Positions 7,338 to 15,993 of a stretch of 64,000 nucleotides of DNA are shown piece by piece. Source of the DNA: Clostridium_AM sp963780135 (lineage in GTDB: Bacteria; Bacillota; Clostridia; Clostridiales; Clostridiaceae); contig CAWAAR010000003.1 of assembly GCA_963780135.1 (NCBI GenBank), positions 1,674,001 to 1,738,000 on the forward strand. The letters are read 5' to 3'. The notes under the pieces are model-generated. The model ran no database searches. It worked only from the letters and a program-made list of their open reading frames with translations, and was not told the DNA's origin. Made by a program: the position numbers and the translations under genes. Within the stretch, counting starts at the first letter, position 1, and every line of letters begins with the position of its first letter.

Positions 7338-9215
7338 GTGAAAAGGAAAAGAAAATATAATAAAGATTCAAAGCCTAATGCTCCAAAAACTAATACTTCT
7401 AAACAAAGCAGTAATAGAATCATGACAATAGATGCTTTTTCAAATGTACTTGCCAGGTTAGGTGCAGGAACACCCAATTTACTTGAGGGTACCGATTACC
7501 CAATGACAAGATTAACTCAGGACTTTCAATTAATGAATAGTTTGTATAGATCACATTGGATAATAAGAAAAATAATAGATTGCATCCCTGAAGATATGTG
7601 CAAGAACTGGATATCAATTAAAAGCCAAATGGAACCAAACGATATAAAACGATTTGATAAGCTTCAAAGAACTACAAGGATACAAAGAGACATATTACAG
7701 GGATTGAAATGGGGAAGACTTTATGGAGGTGCTGGTGCTGTAATCATAATAGAAGGTCATGAAGATATGCTAGACCAACCACTAGATTATGATGCTATAA
7801 TGCCAAATAGCTTCAAAGGGTTAATTGTAGGAGATAGGTGGACAGGATTAACACCAGGAGCAGAAACAATAACAGATGTAACTAGTCCAGACTTTGGGTT
7901 GCCTGAGTACTATGAATGGGTTACAGATGAATTTAGCATTAGAGTACATAATAGCAGAGTCTTAAGGTTTATAGGAAGAGAACTACCACCATTAGAGCGT
8001 TACACAGAACAACAATGGGGAGCTAGCGAAGTAGAAGTTATTTTTGATGAATTAAAGAAAAGAGATAATACAAGTTGGAATATAGCACAACTTATTTTCT
8101 TGGCAAACTTAAGAGTACTTAAAATGGCTGACTTAGGAGAACTACTTGCTGCTACAGACGAACAGTCACAAAAGGAATTATACGATACCATACGAGCACA
8201 AAATATGCTTATGTCTAATTCAGGACTATATGTGATGAATAAAGATGATGATTTTCAAACGCACCAATATAGTTTTGCAGGATTAAATGACATATATGAA
8301 AGCTTCATGTTAGATGTAAGTGGAGCTGCTGAAATTCCAGTTACTAAATTATTTGGACGTTCACCTGCAGGTATGAATGCAACTGGTGAAAGTGACATGC
8401 AAAATTATTATGATACTATAGAACAAAAACAAGAATCACAATTAAGCCCAGCATTAGACAAGATTATTCCTATAATGATGATATCTGAATTTGGAGCAAT
8501 ACCCGATGATTTAGATTATGATTATAATCCTATAGCAACACCAGCTGAATCAGAATTAGCAGATATAGTAGATAAGAAATCAGGTGCTATTATCAATGTA
8601 TTTAATGCAGGAATAATATCACAAAAGGTTGCTTTAAAAGAATTAAGGCAAATGAGTGATACAACAAATATGTTTACTAATATTACAGATGCAGATATAG
8701 AAAATGCAGATGATGAAACAGACATTGTAGGAGAGAGCATGCCAGATACATCTAATATGCTAAATTTTAAGGAGCCATCAGGTGGTTTGCCAACAACTGA
8801 TGGCGGGGAAGGAAGTGGCAATTTTGGACATGAAGGAAGACTAGGAGAAATAGGTGGAAGTGGAGAAGGCGGAAATTTAAATGATGGAGCTAATACATTT
8901 ACCAAGGGTTTTAGCAAACATAATCTTGATGTTCATTTTGAAAGGCATGACAAAGAATATCCTAATTTGTCTAAGGAACAATATGCAAAAAGAGCTTTAG
9001 AATTAATTCAGAAGCCCATTGGTGATAATATATTAGGATATATAACAAATAAAAATAGAATTGTACGATATGATATCAACACCAATGATTTTGTATCTGG
9101 AAATCCTAATATAGGAATAGCTACAATGATGAAATTGACTAATGGATTGGAAAGATTCAAATATTTAAAGAAGAGAGACGAAATGGTGATTGACAAATAT
9201 GGTAAAAAGAAGTAA
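7338..9215 (+). CDS. Portal protein (DUF1073/Acb1-N-like) fused to a C-terminal toxin-like domain
   Basis: GTG 7338 follows an AAAGGGGGG ribosome binding site; 625 residues. Residues about 30-450 match the DUF1073 portal-like family (YRSHWIIRKIIDCIPEDMCK, GASEVEVIFDELKKRD, GRSPAGMNATGESDMQNYY). Residues about 491-510 form a Gly-rich linker (GSGNFGHEGRLGEIGGSG) of a type I recall in phage head proteins that carry extra C-terminal domains. Residues about 516-625 are a separate domain with H528, H533 and H537 (KHNLDVHFERHDKEY) and IVRYDINTNDFVSGNPN. It resembles barnase/EndoU/ColE5-type (BECR) toxin tips of polymorphic toxins. The portal part is secure; the toxin call is inference. Confidence 0.8.
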   Translation: MKRKRKYNKDSKPNAPKTNTSKQSSNRIMTIDAFSNVLARLGAGTPNLLEGTDYPMTRLTQDFQLMNSLYRSHWIIRKIIDCIPEDMCKNWISIKSQMEPNDIKRFDKLQRTTRIQRDILQGLKWGRLYGGAGAVIIIEGHEDMLDQPLDYDAIMPNSFKGLIVGDRWTGLTPGAETITDVTSPDFGLPEYYEWVTDEFSIRVHNSRVLRFIGRELPPLERYTEQQWGASEVEVIFDELKKRDNTSWNIAQLIFLANLRVLKMADLGELLAATDEQSQKELYDTIRAQNMLMSNSGLYVMNKDDDFQTHQYSFAGLNDIYESFMLDVSGAAEIPVTKLFGRSPAGMNATGESDMQNYYDTIEQKQESQLSPALDKIIPIMMISEFGAIPDDLDYDYNPIATPAESELADIVDKKSGAIINVFNAGIISQKVALKELRQMSDTTNMFTNITDADIENADDETDIVGESMPDTSNMLNFKEPSGGLPTTDGGEGSGNFGHEGRLGEIGGSGEGGNLNDGANTFTKGFSKHNLDVHFERHDKEYPNLSKEQYAKRALELIQKPIGDNILGYITNKNRIVRYDINTNDFVSGNPNIGIATMMKLTNGLERFKYLKKRDEMVIDKYGKKK

Positions 9216-9251
9216 ACTATAATCTTAAATATATTATAGGAGTTGGTGAAT

Positions 9252-9449
9252 ATGAGTAATGAAAAATATGTATGTCCATGTTGTGGTAATAAAACTTTAG
9301 AAGAAGAAGACTTTTATTGTATATGTCCTATTTGTGGATGGGAAGATGATCCTGGTCAACATGATAATCCAGATGATAATATTGGAGCAAATGAGATTAG
9401 CTTAAATGAAGCAAGAGAGGCATATAAAAAGAGTAAAGAAATAATATAG
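9252..9449 (+). CDS. CPCC-family cysteine-rich protein, candidate immunity protein
   Basis: ATG 9252 has AGGAG 9 nt upstream; an in-frame TTG at 9243 is too close to it. The 65-residue product starts with YVCPCCGNKTL and CPICGWEDDPGQHDNPDDN, the Cys_rich_CPCC pattern of a small zinc-binding fold, and ends with a LNEAREAYKK helix. It follows the portal-toxin fusion by 36 nt and is closed by its own terminator. CPCC proteins occur near polymorphic toxin genes, so it could neutralise the portal's C-terminal domain. That pairing is inference. Confidence 0.8.
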   Translation: MSNEKYVCPCCGNKTLEEEDFYCICPICGWEDDPGQHDNPDDNIGANEISLNEAREAYKKSKEII

Positions 9450-9486
9450 AAGCACTTACTTAAATAAATAGTAGGTGCTTTTCTTA
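9450..9486 (+). terminator. Rho-independent terminator after the CPCC gene
   Basis: AAGCACTTAC (9450-9459) pairs with GTAGGTGCTT (9471-9480), a 10-bp stem with one wobble, followed by TTCTTAT. It lies inside the head operon, so it may attenuate or insulate the portal and CPCC genes from downstream structural genes. Confidence 0.65.
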
Positions 9487-9525
9487 TACAAATTTTTAGA
9501 GGAGGGAATGCAAGGCGGTGATAAT

Positions 9526-10371
9526 ATGATTCCTAAAAAGAATACTGCCAAGGATTTATGGCAACCCAAGCGAAGAATAGAAATAATGTATAAGAAGGCT
9601 TTAAGGCAAATAACTAAGAAGTTGGAAAAGAAACTAATTGGATTGACAAATTTAAGAGATATATTAAAAACAATTAAGAAGTTTGCTAATAGCAAAGATT
9701 TTCATGAATATGCAAACAGAGCAGCTATGAAGATGGTAACTAATTTGTTTACTGATGCAGGGCACACATGGAGAGAAGCAGCAAGGGCAAACAGTAAAGG
9801 TAAGCTAATATATGAAGCACTTAGGAAAGAATTAAAAGGACCTATAGGTGGAGCTATTAATGAGCAAATACAGCAAAATGCAAAAATAATAAAAAGTATG
9901 CCTTTAATAATATCTAAAGATATAACAGAACATGTTGCAAAAGAAACTTTTAAAGGTAGAAGGGCTACAGACATAGCAGAAGATATACAGAAAATGTTTC
10001 CACATGTAGTTGAGTTTAAAGCTAAATTAATAGCAAGAACAGAAGTAAGTAAAACATCTACAGCACTAACTAAAGCAAGGTCAGAAAACATAGGAATTAA
10101 CTGGTATGTTTGGAGAACATCTGAGGATCAGAGGGTTAGAAATTCACATTCACATATGGAAGGTGTGCTAATAAGTTGGAATGATCCACCAAGTCCTGAG
10201 GCTTTAGCACATGAAAAGAATGTTGGGTATTATCATGCGGGTAATATATATAATTGTAGATGCTATCCAGAGCCATTAGTAAGCTTAGATTTTATTAAAT
10301 GGCCACATAAAGTATATTACAATAAAACGATTCAAACCATGACTAGGAAGCAATTTGAAGCTATCATGTAG
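9526..10371 (+). CDS. Minor head protein, phage Mu F-like (head morphogenesis)
   Basis: ATG 9526 is preceded by AAGGCGGTGAT; an alternative ATG at 9508 has a very short spacer to GAGGAGGG. The 281-residue protein is helical and ends with the Mu F-like domain: KLIARTEVSKTSTALTKARS, then WYVWRTSEDQRVRNSHSHME, then NCRCYPEPL. Proteins of this family associate with the portal and internal head contents. It sits directly after the portal locus, as expected. Confidence 0.85.
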   Translation: MIPKKNTAKDLWQPKRRIEIMYKKALRQITKKLEKKLIGLTNLRDILKTIKKFANSKDFHEYANRAAMKMVTNLFTDAGHTWREAARANSKGKLIYEALRKELKGPIGGAINEQIQQNAKIIKSMPLIISKDITEHVAKETFKGRRATDIAEDIQKMFPHVVEFKAKLIARTEVSKTSTALTKARSENIGINWYVWRTSEDQRVRNSHSHMEGVLISWNDPPSPEALAHEKNVGYYHAGNIYNCRCYPEPLVSLDFIKWPHKVYYNKTIQTMTRKQFEAIM

Positions 10372-10382
10372 GAGGTAAGAGT

Positions 10383-10580
10383 ATGAAAAAAATAATTAGT
10401 ACAGCACTTATAGCGAATAGCAAAGGGGATGCAGAACAATTCGGAAATAATGTTAATGAAGCAATTAATAAAATGCAAAAAGAAGAATTAGAAGTTGAGG
10501 TTCAATATCAAGAAGTCCCTGGTGGATTTTCAGCATTCATTATAGGAAGAAAGAAGTGCTTGGAAATATCCCAAGATTAG
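10383..10580 (+). CDS. Small phage protein, 65 aa, unknown function
   Basis: ATG 10383 has GGAGG 7-8 nt upstream. The product (MKKIISTALIANSKGDAEQF...) is mixed alpha/beta with VEVQYQEVPGGFSAFIIGR near the C-terminus, the look of a small two-layer domain. The last 20 nt precede the ribosome binding site of the next small gene. No family recognised. Confidence 0.6.
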   Translation: MKKIISTALIANSKGDAEQFGNNVNEAINKMQKEELEVEVQYQEVPGGFSAFIIGRKKCLEISQD

Positions 10581-10603
10581 GATTAAAGGGAGGTGAACTA
10601 GAT

Positions 10604-10762
10604 ATGAAATATTCTCAAAGAATTGGAAAAATAGAAAATACTTATGAAGGCAATACACCAGAAGAAGTGGCAAGTTTAGTAAATGCTATTGAAAATGAAA
10701 ATATAAAAGCACCGACTGTCATTAATAACATAACAATAAATAAAAAAACTTTGAATTCTTAA
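10604..10762 (+). CDS. Small phage protein, 52 aa, unknown function
   Basis: ATG 10604 is preceded by AAAGGGAGGTGA with a 7-nt spacer, much better than the in-frame start at 10556. The product is MKYSQRIGKIENTYEGNTPE followed by a Thr/Asn-rich tail (INNITINKK). It lies between the minor head protein and the protease-like gene. Function unknown. Confidence 0.55.
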   Translation: MKYSQRIGKIENTYEGNTPEEVASLVNAIENENIKAPTVINNITINKKTLNS

Positions 10763-10789
10763 GTCTTATTAATAAGGAAGTGATGCATA

Positions 10790-12097
10790 TTGAAAGCATA
10801 CTATGGCTCCAGGTTTAGTCCCAATATGACTAAAACACCTGAGGGCTTTTTAATTTGTCACAATGTACCTATTGCTCGTACTGGATGGTATGAGTATCTA
10901 AAAAAAGAAATAGGTGCAGATGGTGATCCAAATGAAATAGTAAAAGTGTATAGGAGTCCTGAAGAAGTTTTTAGTAAACAGGCAATTGCAAGTTTTGAGG
11001 GTAAGCCAGTTACAGATGAACACCCACCAGAACTACTTACACCAGATAGTGTAATGATTTTTACTAAAGGAACAGTTCAAAATGTAATTCAGGGTACAAA
11101 GGAAAAAGATTTATTAATTGCAGACTTAATAATTTATGATTCTGTTTTAATAAATGAAATTGAATCAGGTAAAAGAGAAGTGTCTAGTGGATATGAATGT
11201 GCTTACAAGGATAATGGAAATGGAACATATAACCAAGGACAAATATGCGGTAATCATGTAGCTGTAGTAAACGCAGGTAGAGCAGGAGACCGTGTTGCAA
11301 TAAAGGATTCAAAAATTAAAAGTGTGGAAGGAGATAAAAATAATATGAATAAAAAAGTACAATTACCAAGAAAGCATTCAAGTGTAAGAGATTTTTTAGC
11401 AGCAGTTGGATTAAAACATTTTGCTACAGATGCAGAGCCAGAAGAAATTATGGATGCTGTGGAGGAAATGACTTCTGAAAATCAAAGTAAAGATGAAGAA
11501 CCTGAAAAAAAAGAAGAAAAGGAGAATGTAGCAGTTGATGAAGAAAGTACAAATCCAGAAGTAAAAGCTTTAACAGATAAAGTTGATAAATTAACTGATC
11601 TTGTTACTAAAGTATTAGAATCAAAGGAACAAAAAAAGCCAGAAGATGCTATTGATGCAATGATTGAAGAGTTAGAAACTAAAAAAGGTGAAGATGGTGA
11701 AATTGGAGATGAAGAAAACTCTGCAACAATCCCAGTAGAAGAAATGAATGATGAAGATATTCCAGGTGGAGAAGTAACAAATCCAAGTGATAGACCTAAA
11801 AATCCTATTCCTAATGCTGATAGTGCTGCAATGCTTAGAGCATTAAAAGCTATGAAACCAGTAATAGCAAACATAAGTAATCCTACTGAAAAGAAGAAAG
11901 CTTGTGATTCACTTATAGCTGAATTTAAAAAAGTAAAAAAAGGCACTGGTAAAAACGGATATGCAAATATAATTACAGCACAAAAATCAAATGCTACAAA
12001 AAATCAAAAGGCAATTGATGCAAAACAAAAAGCAGCTGAACAAATAGGAGAAAATTTAAAAAAGAAATTTAATCCACACTACAAGGAGGTAAAATAA
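10790..12097 (+). CDS. DUF2213 protein, putative prohead protease and scaffold
   Basis: TTG 10790 has AAGGAAGTGA 8 nt upstream; no ATG start fits the frame. The N-terminal 170 residues match DUF2213 (GFLICHNVPIARTGWYEYL, ASFEGKPVTDEHPPELL, REVSSGYECAY), which replaces the serine-type prohead protease in many phages. Residues about 215-320 are Glu/Lys-rich and coiled, as expected for a fused scaffold. It is immediately upstream of the cement and capsid genes. Confidence 0.8.
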   Translation: MKAYYGSRFSPNMTKTPEGFLICHNVPIARTGWYEYLKKEIGADGDPNEIVKVYRSPEEVFSKQAIASFEGKPVTDEHPPELLTPDSVMIFTKGTVQNVIQGTKEKDLLIADLIIYDSVLINEIESGKREVSSGYECAYKDNGNGTYNQGQICGNHVAVVNAGRAGDRVAIKDSKIKSVEGDKNNMNKKVQLPRKHSSVRDFLAAVGLKHFATDAEPEEIMDAVEEMTSENQSKDEEPEKKEEKENVAVDEESTNPEVKALTDKVDKLTDLVTKVLESKEQKKPEDAIDAMIEELETKKGEDGEIGDEENSATIPVEEMNDEDIPGGEVTNPSDRPKNPIPNADSAAMLRALKAMKPVIANISNPTEKKKACDSLIAEFKKVKKGTGKNGYANIITAQKSNATKNQKAIDAKQKAAEQIGENLKKKFNPHYKEVK

Positions 12098-12098
12098 T

Positions 12099-12632
12099 AT
12101 GCCAGGCAGAGCAATAGGAATAGAACTTAATTTAGGATATGCAGGTACAGTATCTAGGAGTATAGATGCAATTATTACTCCTAGAGTAATAAAAAGTGTT
12201 ATTACAAATAGTACTGAAACAGAAGCAAGTATACTTTTTGGTGAACCAGTAATTTTAAACTCTGATAATACTTATAGTAGATTTGGATCAACAGGAGTTG
12301 CTGCTACTTTTGCTGGAATAGCAGTAAGAGAAGTAAAACAAGCGACAGATTATTATGCTGCCGCAGGTTCATATTTGCCAGCAGAGGTTGCGGATGTACT
12401 TGAAAGAGGAAGTATTACAGTCCTTTGCAATGTTGGTACTCCAACAGCAGGAGGAAAAGTTTATATTCGTATAGCTGCGAATACAGCAATACCTAATGGT
12501 GTAATAGGACAATTTGAAGCTTCAGCAGATGGAGCAAACACAATAGAAATACCAAATTTAAGATGGACCACAGGTAGAATAGATAAAAACAAAATAGCAG
12601 AGGTTACAGCACTTACTAGAGTAAACCCTTAA
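12099..12632 (+). CDS. Structural cement/decoration protein, Gp24-like
   Basis: ATG 12099 follows the previous stop by one base, with AAGGAGG at 12083-12089. The 177-residue product is beta-rich, Gly/Ala/Thr-rich and without Cys clusters (FAGIAVREVKQATDYYAAAG, CNVGTPTAGGKVYIR). Position between scaffold and major capsid, and composition, fit capsid-stabilising cement proteins. Confidence 0.7.
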   Translation: MPGRAIGIELNLGYAGTVSRSIDAIITPRVIKSVITNSTETEASILFGEPVILNSDNTYSRFGSTGVAATFAGIAVREVKQATDYYAAAGSYLPAEVADVLERGSITVLCNVGTPTAGGKVYIRIAANTAIPNGVIGQFEASADGANTIEIPNLRWTTGRIDKNKIAEVTALTRVNP

Positions 12633-12648
12633 GGAGGAATGGATATAA

Positions 12649-13662
12649 ATGAATGGATTAATAGGAAATGGACAAACATATGGACTTAGTGGATACACAG
12701 CAGATATGTCGGCAATGGATGCAGCAGGAATAGGAAGTGGAATGGCTTTTTTAACTGGAGAGTTAGAAAAAAGAGATCCAAAACTTAATGAACCACTTAC
12801 ATCAGTAACATGGATGCGTGATATAGTAGCTAAAACAGGTGGAGGATGGGTTGAAAATACATCTAACCTATTTGTCGATTATTCTACAACTGGAGGTAAT
12901 TCAAATGGATTAATTAGAGGTCAATCTAATAATATTCCAATTATACAAGCTGACACTAGCAAAGATGTGTATAAAGTATTTCCATGGAGTAACATACTCA
13001 AAGTACCTTTCATAGATCAGCAAAAAATGCAAGGGATTGGTAGAACATTAGATTCAATATTAGATAATGGTATTAGACTTAATTACAACAAAGCAGTAGA
13101 CTATATGGTTTATAGAGGTGTTGAAGAAGAAAATATTTATGGATTAGTTAATAATCCTAAAATTACTATTTCTACAGTAGCTAATGGAGGTAAAGGAACA
13201 GCAGCATGGGTTACAAAAACGCCGGATGAAATTTTAGATGACATTAATATATTACTTACAGAAGCATGGACTAATTCAGAATATGATTTAGGTGGTATGC
13301 CAAATCACATTTTAATTCCACCAAAACAATATACTTACATTGCTACTAGAAAAGTAAGTGAAGCAGGTAATGTCTCTATACTAACTTACTTGCTAGAAAA
13401 TAACATAGCAAAAAATCAAGGAGTGGATCTTGTAATTGAGCCTTCAAGATGGTGTGTAGGTGCTGGTCTTAATAAGACTGACAGAATGGTTAGTTATGTC
13501 AACGATGAAAGCAAAGTACTTATTGATATACCAGTGCCATTAATGAGAGCAATGACACAGACTTCTGTGGCTGATATGGCATATCTAACAGGTTATGTTG
13601 CAAACTTAGGACAGGTTAAGTTCTTATATAATCAATGTGTTCTTTATGCAGATGGCATTTAA
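12649..13662 (+). CDS. Major capsid protein (DUF2184 type)
   Basis: ATG 12649 follows AAGGAGG. The 337-residue protein shows the DUF2184 pattern: an N-arm, LTSVTWMRDIVAKTGGGWVE, then MGGMPNHILIPPKQYTYIATRK-type core and a C-terminal AMTQTSVADMAYLTGYVANL. This is an HK97-fold coat protein family found with DUF2213 proteases. It is followed by a strong terminator, typical after highly expressed capsid genes. Confidence 0.82.
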   Translation: MNGLIGNGQTYGLSGYTADMSAMDAAGIGSGMAFLTGELEKRDPKLNEPLTSVTWMRDIVAKTGGGWVENTSNLFVDYSTTGGNSNGLIRGQSNNIPIIQADTSKDVYKVFPWSNILKVPFIDQQKMQGIGRTLDSILDNGIRLNYNKAVDYMVYRGVEEENIYGLVNNPKITISTVANGGKGTAAWVTKTPDEILDDINILLTEAWTNSEYDLGGMPNHILIPPKQYTYIATRKVSEAGNVSILTYLLENNIAKNQGVDLVIEPSRWCVGAGLNKTDRMVSYVNDESKVLIDIPVPLMRAMTQTSVADMAYLTGYVANLGQVKFLYNQCVLYADGI

Positions 13663-13690
13663 GAAAAATATAATTTAAATAAATTAAATA

Positions 13691-13740
13691 TAAGCAATAA
13701 AGATGGTTTTAGTTTTTACTAAGACTTTTTTTATTGCTTA
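13691..13740 (+). terminator. Strong terminator after the major capsid gene
   Basis: TAAGCAATAAA (13691-13701) pairs perfectly with TTTATTGCTTA (13730-13740). Inside it GTTTTAGT pairs with ACTAAGAC around TTTT, followed by a run of seven T. The two stacked stems could act in both directions. Confidence 0.7.
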
Positions 13741-13758
13741 ATTTTAGGGGGAAAATAA

Positions 13759-13950
13759 ATGAGAATACAGTCAAAAAAATCACTTTTGTTTAGAGGTGAT
13801 TCTGGAAATGAAAAAATAAAACACAATGAAACTAAAGATTTACCAGATTGGGTTGCAAAAACGGATACATTTAAACTTGCAAGACAAGAAGGAAGCTTAA
13901 TGATAATTTCAACTAAAAAGCAAAAGATTACAGCTGAGAATGGAGATTAA
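13759..13950 (+). CDS. Small phage protein in head-tail region, 63 aa
   Basis: ATG 13759 follows AGGGGGA. The product is basic at the N-terminus (MRIQSKKSLLFRGD), with LPDWVAKTDTFKLARQEGSL and a C-terminal ISTKK strand. A protein of this length and pattern is common between capsid and connector genes of clostridial phages, but I cannot name a characterised family. Confidence 0.6.
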   Translation: MRIQSKKSLLFRGDSGNEKIKHNETKDLPDWVAKTDTFKLARQEGSLMIISTKKQKITAENGD

Positions 13951-13994
13951 TCTAAAATAGTAAAAGATAAAAAAAGTGAGGAATAGGTGATTTT

Positions 13995-14465
13995 ATGAAT
14001 GGAATTATAGCAAGTGCTAGTAATATTAGGCAAGGGGATAATCCTCCATTTTCTTTAGAAGATTTTTTAGAAATGTATCCACAATTTAAAGCTGATACTT
14101 CAGGTAATTATGTAGTTCCAAAGTTTATGATAGAAAAATATTTAAAAACAGCTAATGCTTGCATAAAAGAAAATAAATGGCACAGTTATTGGGAAATCGG
14201 AATGGGGCTTTTTATAGCACATTTTTGTACAATTTATTTACAAGGAATATCAGATCCTAATGGTGGTGCGGCAGGAGTTATAGAAGCTGGCAAAACAAGA
14301 GGACTTGATACTTCTGTAAGTGTTGGAGATGTATCTGTAAGTACAGATTACAGTATAACAGCTAACAATATAGATGGATGGGCAGGATGGTCATTGACAA
14401 CGTTTGGCCAACAATTAGCAAGTATAGGTAAGTTAAAGGGTAAAGGTGGAATGTTAGTTTACTAA
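13995..14465 (+). CDS. Head-tail adaptor, DUF4054 family
   Basis: ATG 13995 follows AGGTGATTTT. The 156-residue protein contains FSLEDFLEMYPQFKAD and a long helical pair (FMIEKYLKTANACIKENKW, IGMGLFIAHFCTIYLQG), the DUF4054 pattern of head-tail adaptors that dock on the portal. It opens the neck gene block. Confidence 0.78.
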   Translation: MNGIIASASNIRQGDNPPFSLEDFLEMYPQFKADTSGNYVVPKFMIEKYLKTANACIKENKWHSYWEIGMGLFIAHFCTIYLQGISDPNGGAAGVIEAGKTRGLDTSVSVGDVSVSTDYSITANNIDGWAGWSLTTFGQQLASIGKLKGKGGMLVY

Positions 14466-14478
14466 GGAGGTGTTTTAT

Positions 14479-15060
14479 ATGCTTGAAGGACTAACTGATA
14501 TTACTATAACTAAGGATTTAACAAAAGATATATTGAAATCTTTTGAAGAATTAGCTAAAAAAAATGTATGTGTGGGTATTCCTGAAGAAGAGAACACAAT
14601 GCATGATAAAATAGCTAATGCAGAGTTACTTTATATTCATACAAATGGAATAAGAGACACATCTATGATAAGAGAAATGCAACATGATATAGATAGTGGT
14701 ATGCCTTACAGTAAAGCACATGAGTTATATGTACATGAAAATGGATCTCCTTTATGGCATTCTCCACCAAGACCAGTATTAGAGCCAGCACTAGATAACA
14801 GTAAAGAACAAATTGCTGAACTAATGAAAGAAACTGCAAATGTAGCGCTGAATGGCGGAAATATAACACCGTCATTAGAAAAAGTAGGAATGCAAGGACA
14901 AAATATTGCTAGAGATTGGTTTACTAATCCAGAAAATAAATGGGCACCTAATTCACAAGATACTATAAAAAGAAAAGGCAGCAATAAACCTTTGATTAAT
15001 ACTGGTGAACTTAGAAAATCAATTACTTATGTTATAAAAGATGGTGATAGTAATGATTAA
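14479..15060 (+). CDS. Neck/tail completion protein, gp10-like
   Basis: ATG 14479 has AAGGAGGTG with a 7-nt spacer. The 193-residue protein has an N-terminal helix, NAELLYIHTNG, ENGSPLWHSPPRPVLEPAL and ITYVIKDGD at the C-terminus. The order ELxxIHxxG, then PPRPFLxPA, then GxLRxSIxYxV is the hallmark of HK97 gp10/virion morphogenesis proteins. Its end overlaps the next gene by 8 nt. Confidence 0.75.
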   Translation: MLEGLTDITITKDLTKDILKSFEELAKKNVCVGIPEEENTMHDKIANAELLYIHTNGIRDTSMIREMQHDIDSGMPYSKAHELYVHENGSPLWHSPPRPVLEPALDNSKEQIAELMKETANVALNGGNITPSLEKVGMQGQNIARDWFTNPENKWAPNSQDTIKRKGSNKPLINTGELRKSITYVIKDGDSND

Positions 15061-15421
15061 TGTTTCAAAAGTAATAACAGATCCAAGGGTTGCCAAAACA
15101 TTTACCATTTATAGAAAATCGGGTGAATGGGTATCAGGAAGATTTGAACAAACTGAAAACCCAATGCAACTCACAGGGGTTATAAGTGTTGCTAGTGCAA
15201 GAGAAATAGAACAAATTCCAGAAGGGGATAGAGTTGGTGGAGAAATAGTTATCCATTGCACCCAAGAAATTTTTACTACCCATACTAGTGATACTTCAAG
15301 TGATACAGGAACATCAGATGAACTTTTATGGCATGGAGATAGATACAAGATATATTCTGTTAGCCCATATTCAGACTATGGATATTACAAAGCTATAGGA
15401 CAAAGGATGGCGAGCTGCTAA
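15053..15421 (+). CDS. Neck or head-closure protein, unknown family
   Basis: ATG 15053 overlaps the previous stop by 8 nt, so translation is probably coupled; an upstream start at 15041 lies deeper in the previous gene. The 122-residue protein is beta-rich (FTIYRKSGEWVSGRFEQTEN, LWHGDRYKIYSVSPYSDYGY) and matches the general look of head-tail joining proteins. Position between gp10-like and tail-terminator genes supports this. Confidence 0.65.
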   Translation: MINVSKVITDPRVAKTFTIYRKSGEWVSGRFEQTENPMQLTGVISVASAREIEQIPEGDRVGGEIVIHCTQEIFTTHTSDTSSDTGTSDELLWHGDRYKIYSVSPYSDYGYYKAIGQRMASC

Positions 15422-15975
15422 TGTCAGATACAGTATTAACACTAAAGCAAATAGAAGATATCTTTTTTACTATTACATGCCAAATGTTAAATATAGATTT
15501 AACTAAAAAAGAAAATCAAGGGAAAGTAAGAATTGCATGGCCAACTAATGGATCACCAGGATGGAAAGTAAATGATGATGTAACTTTTATAAGAGTAACT
15601 CCACAGGATGATAAATTAGCCAGGCATCAGGATATTTTATATACACCTTCAGCAGTTGATTCTACATTAGCTTCAAAAGAAACTGGATATACAAGGGTTC
15701 ATAAAATTGATTGGACTTTATATGGACCTAAATCATATGACAATGCTGATTTAATTAGATATGACATTTTTAAGTCAGATTATACAGAGAAATTAAAAAA
15801 AAATAATCTCTTTTTAATAACGGATGTTTCAATGCCTACAAGATTACCAGAACTTTATAATGGTCAATGGTGGGAAAGGACAGATTTTTCAGCAACTTTT
15901 AATGAGTTGGTAGTAAGAAGAGATGCGGTACCTTACATAACAGGTACTGACTTTAGAATAATAGAAAGCAAATAA
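15421..15975 (+). CDS. Neck/tail terminator-like protein
   Basis: ATG 15421 overlaps the previous stop by one base. The 184-residue protein begins with helix TLKQIEDIFFTITCQML and has RIAWPTNGSPGWK, then WTLYGPKSYDNADLIRY and DFSATFNELV. Length and position directly upstream of the sheath fit the tail terminator or neck protein of myovirus-like phages (LIC_12616-like, from memory). The exact family is uncertain. Confidence 0.65.
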   Translation: MSDTVLTLKQIEDIFFTITCQMLNIDLTKKENQGKVRIAWPTNGSPGWKVNDDVTFIRVTPQDDKLARHQDILYTPSAVDSTLASKETGYTRVHKIDWTLYGPKSYDNADLIRYDIFKSDYTEKLKKNNLFLITDVSMPTRLPELYNGQWWERTDFSATFNELVVRRDAVPYITGTDFRIIESK

Positions 15976-15993
15976 TGAAAGGAGGGTTTAACA

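Noticed and set aside
8522..8917. Minus-strand Pro/Ser-rich frame within the portal gene
   Set aside because: It is the antisense of Gly-rich and Asp-rich portal sequence with no ribosome binding site.
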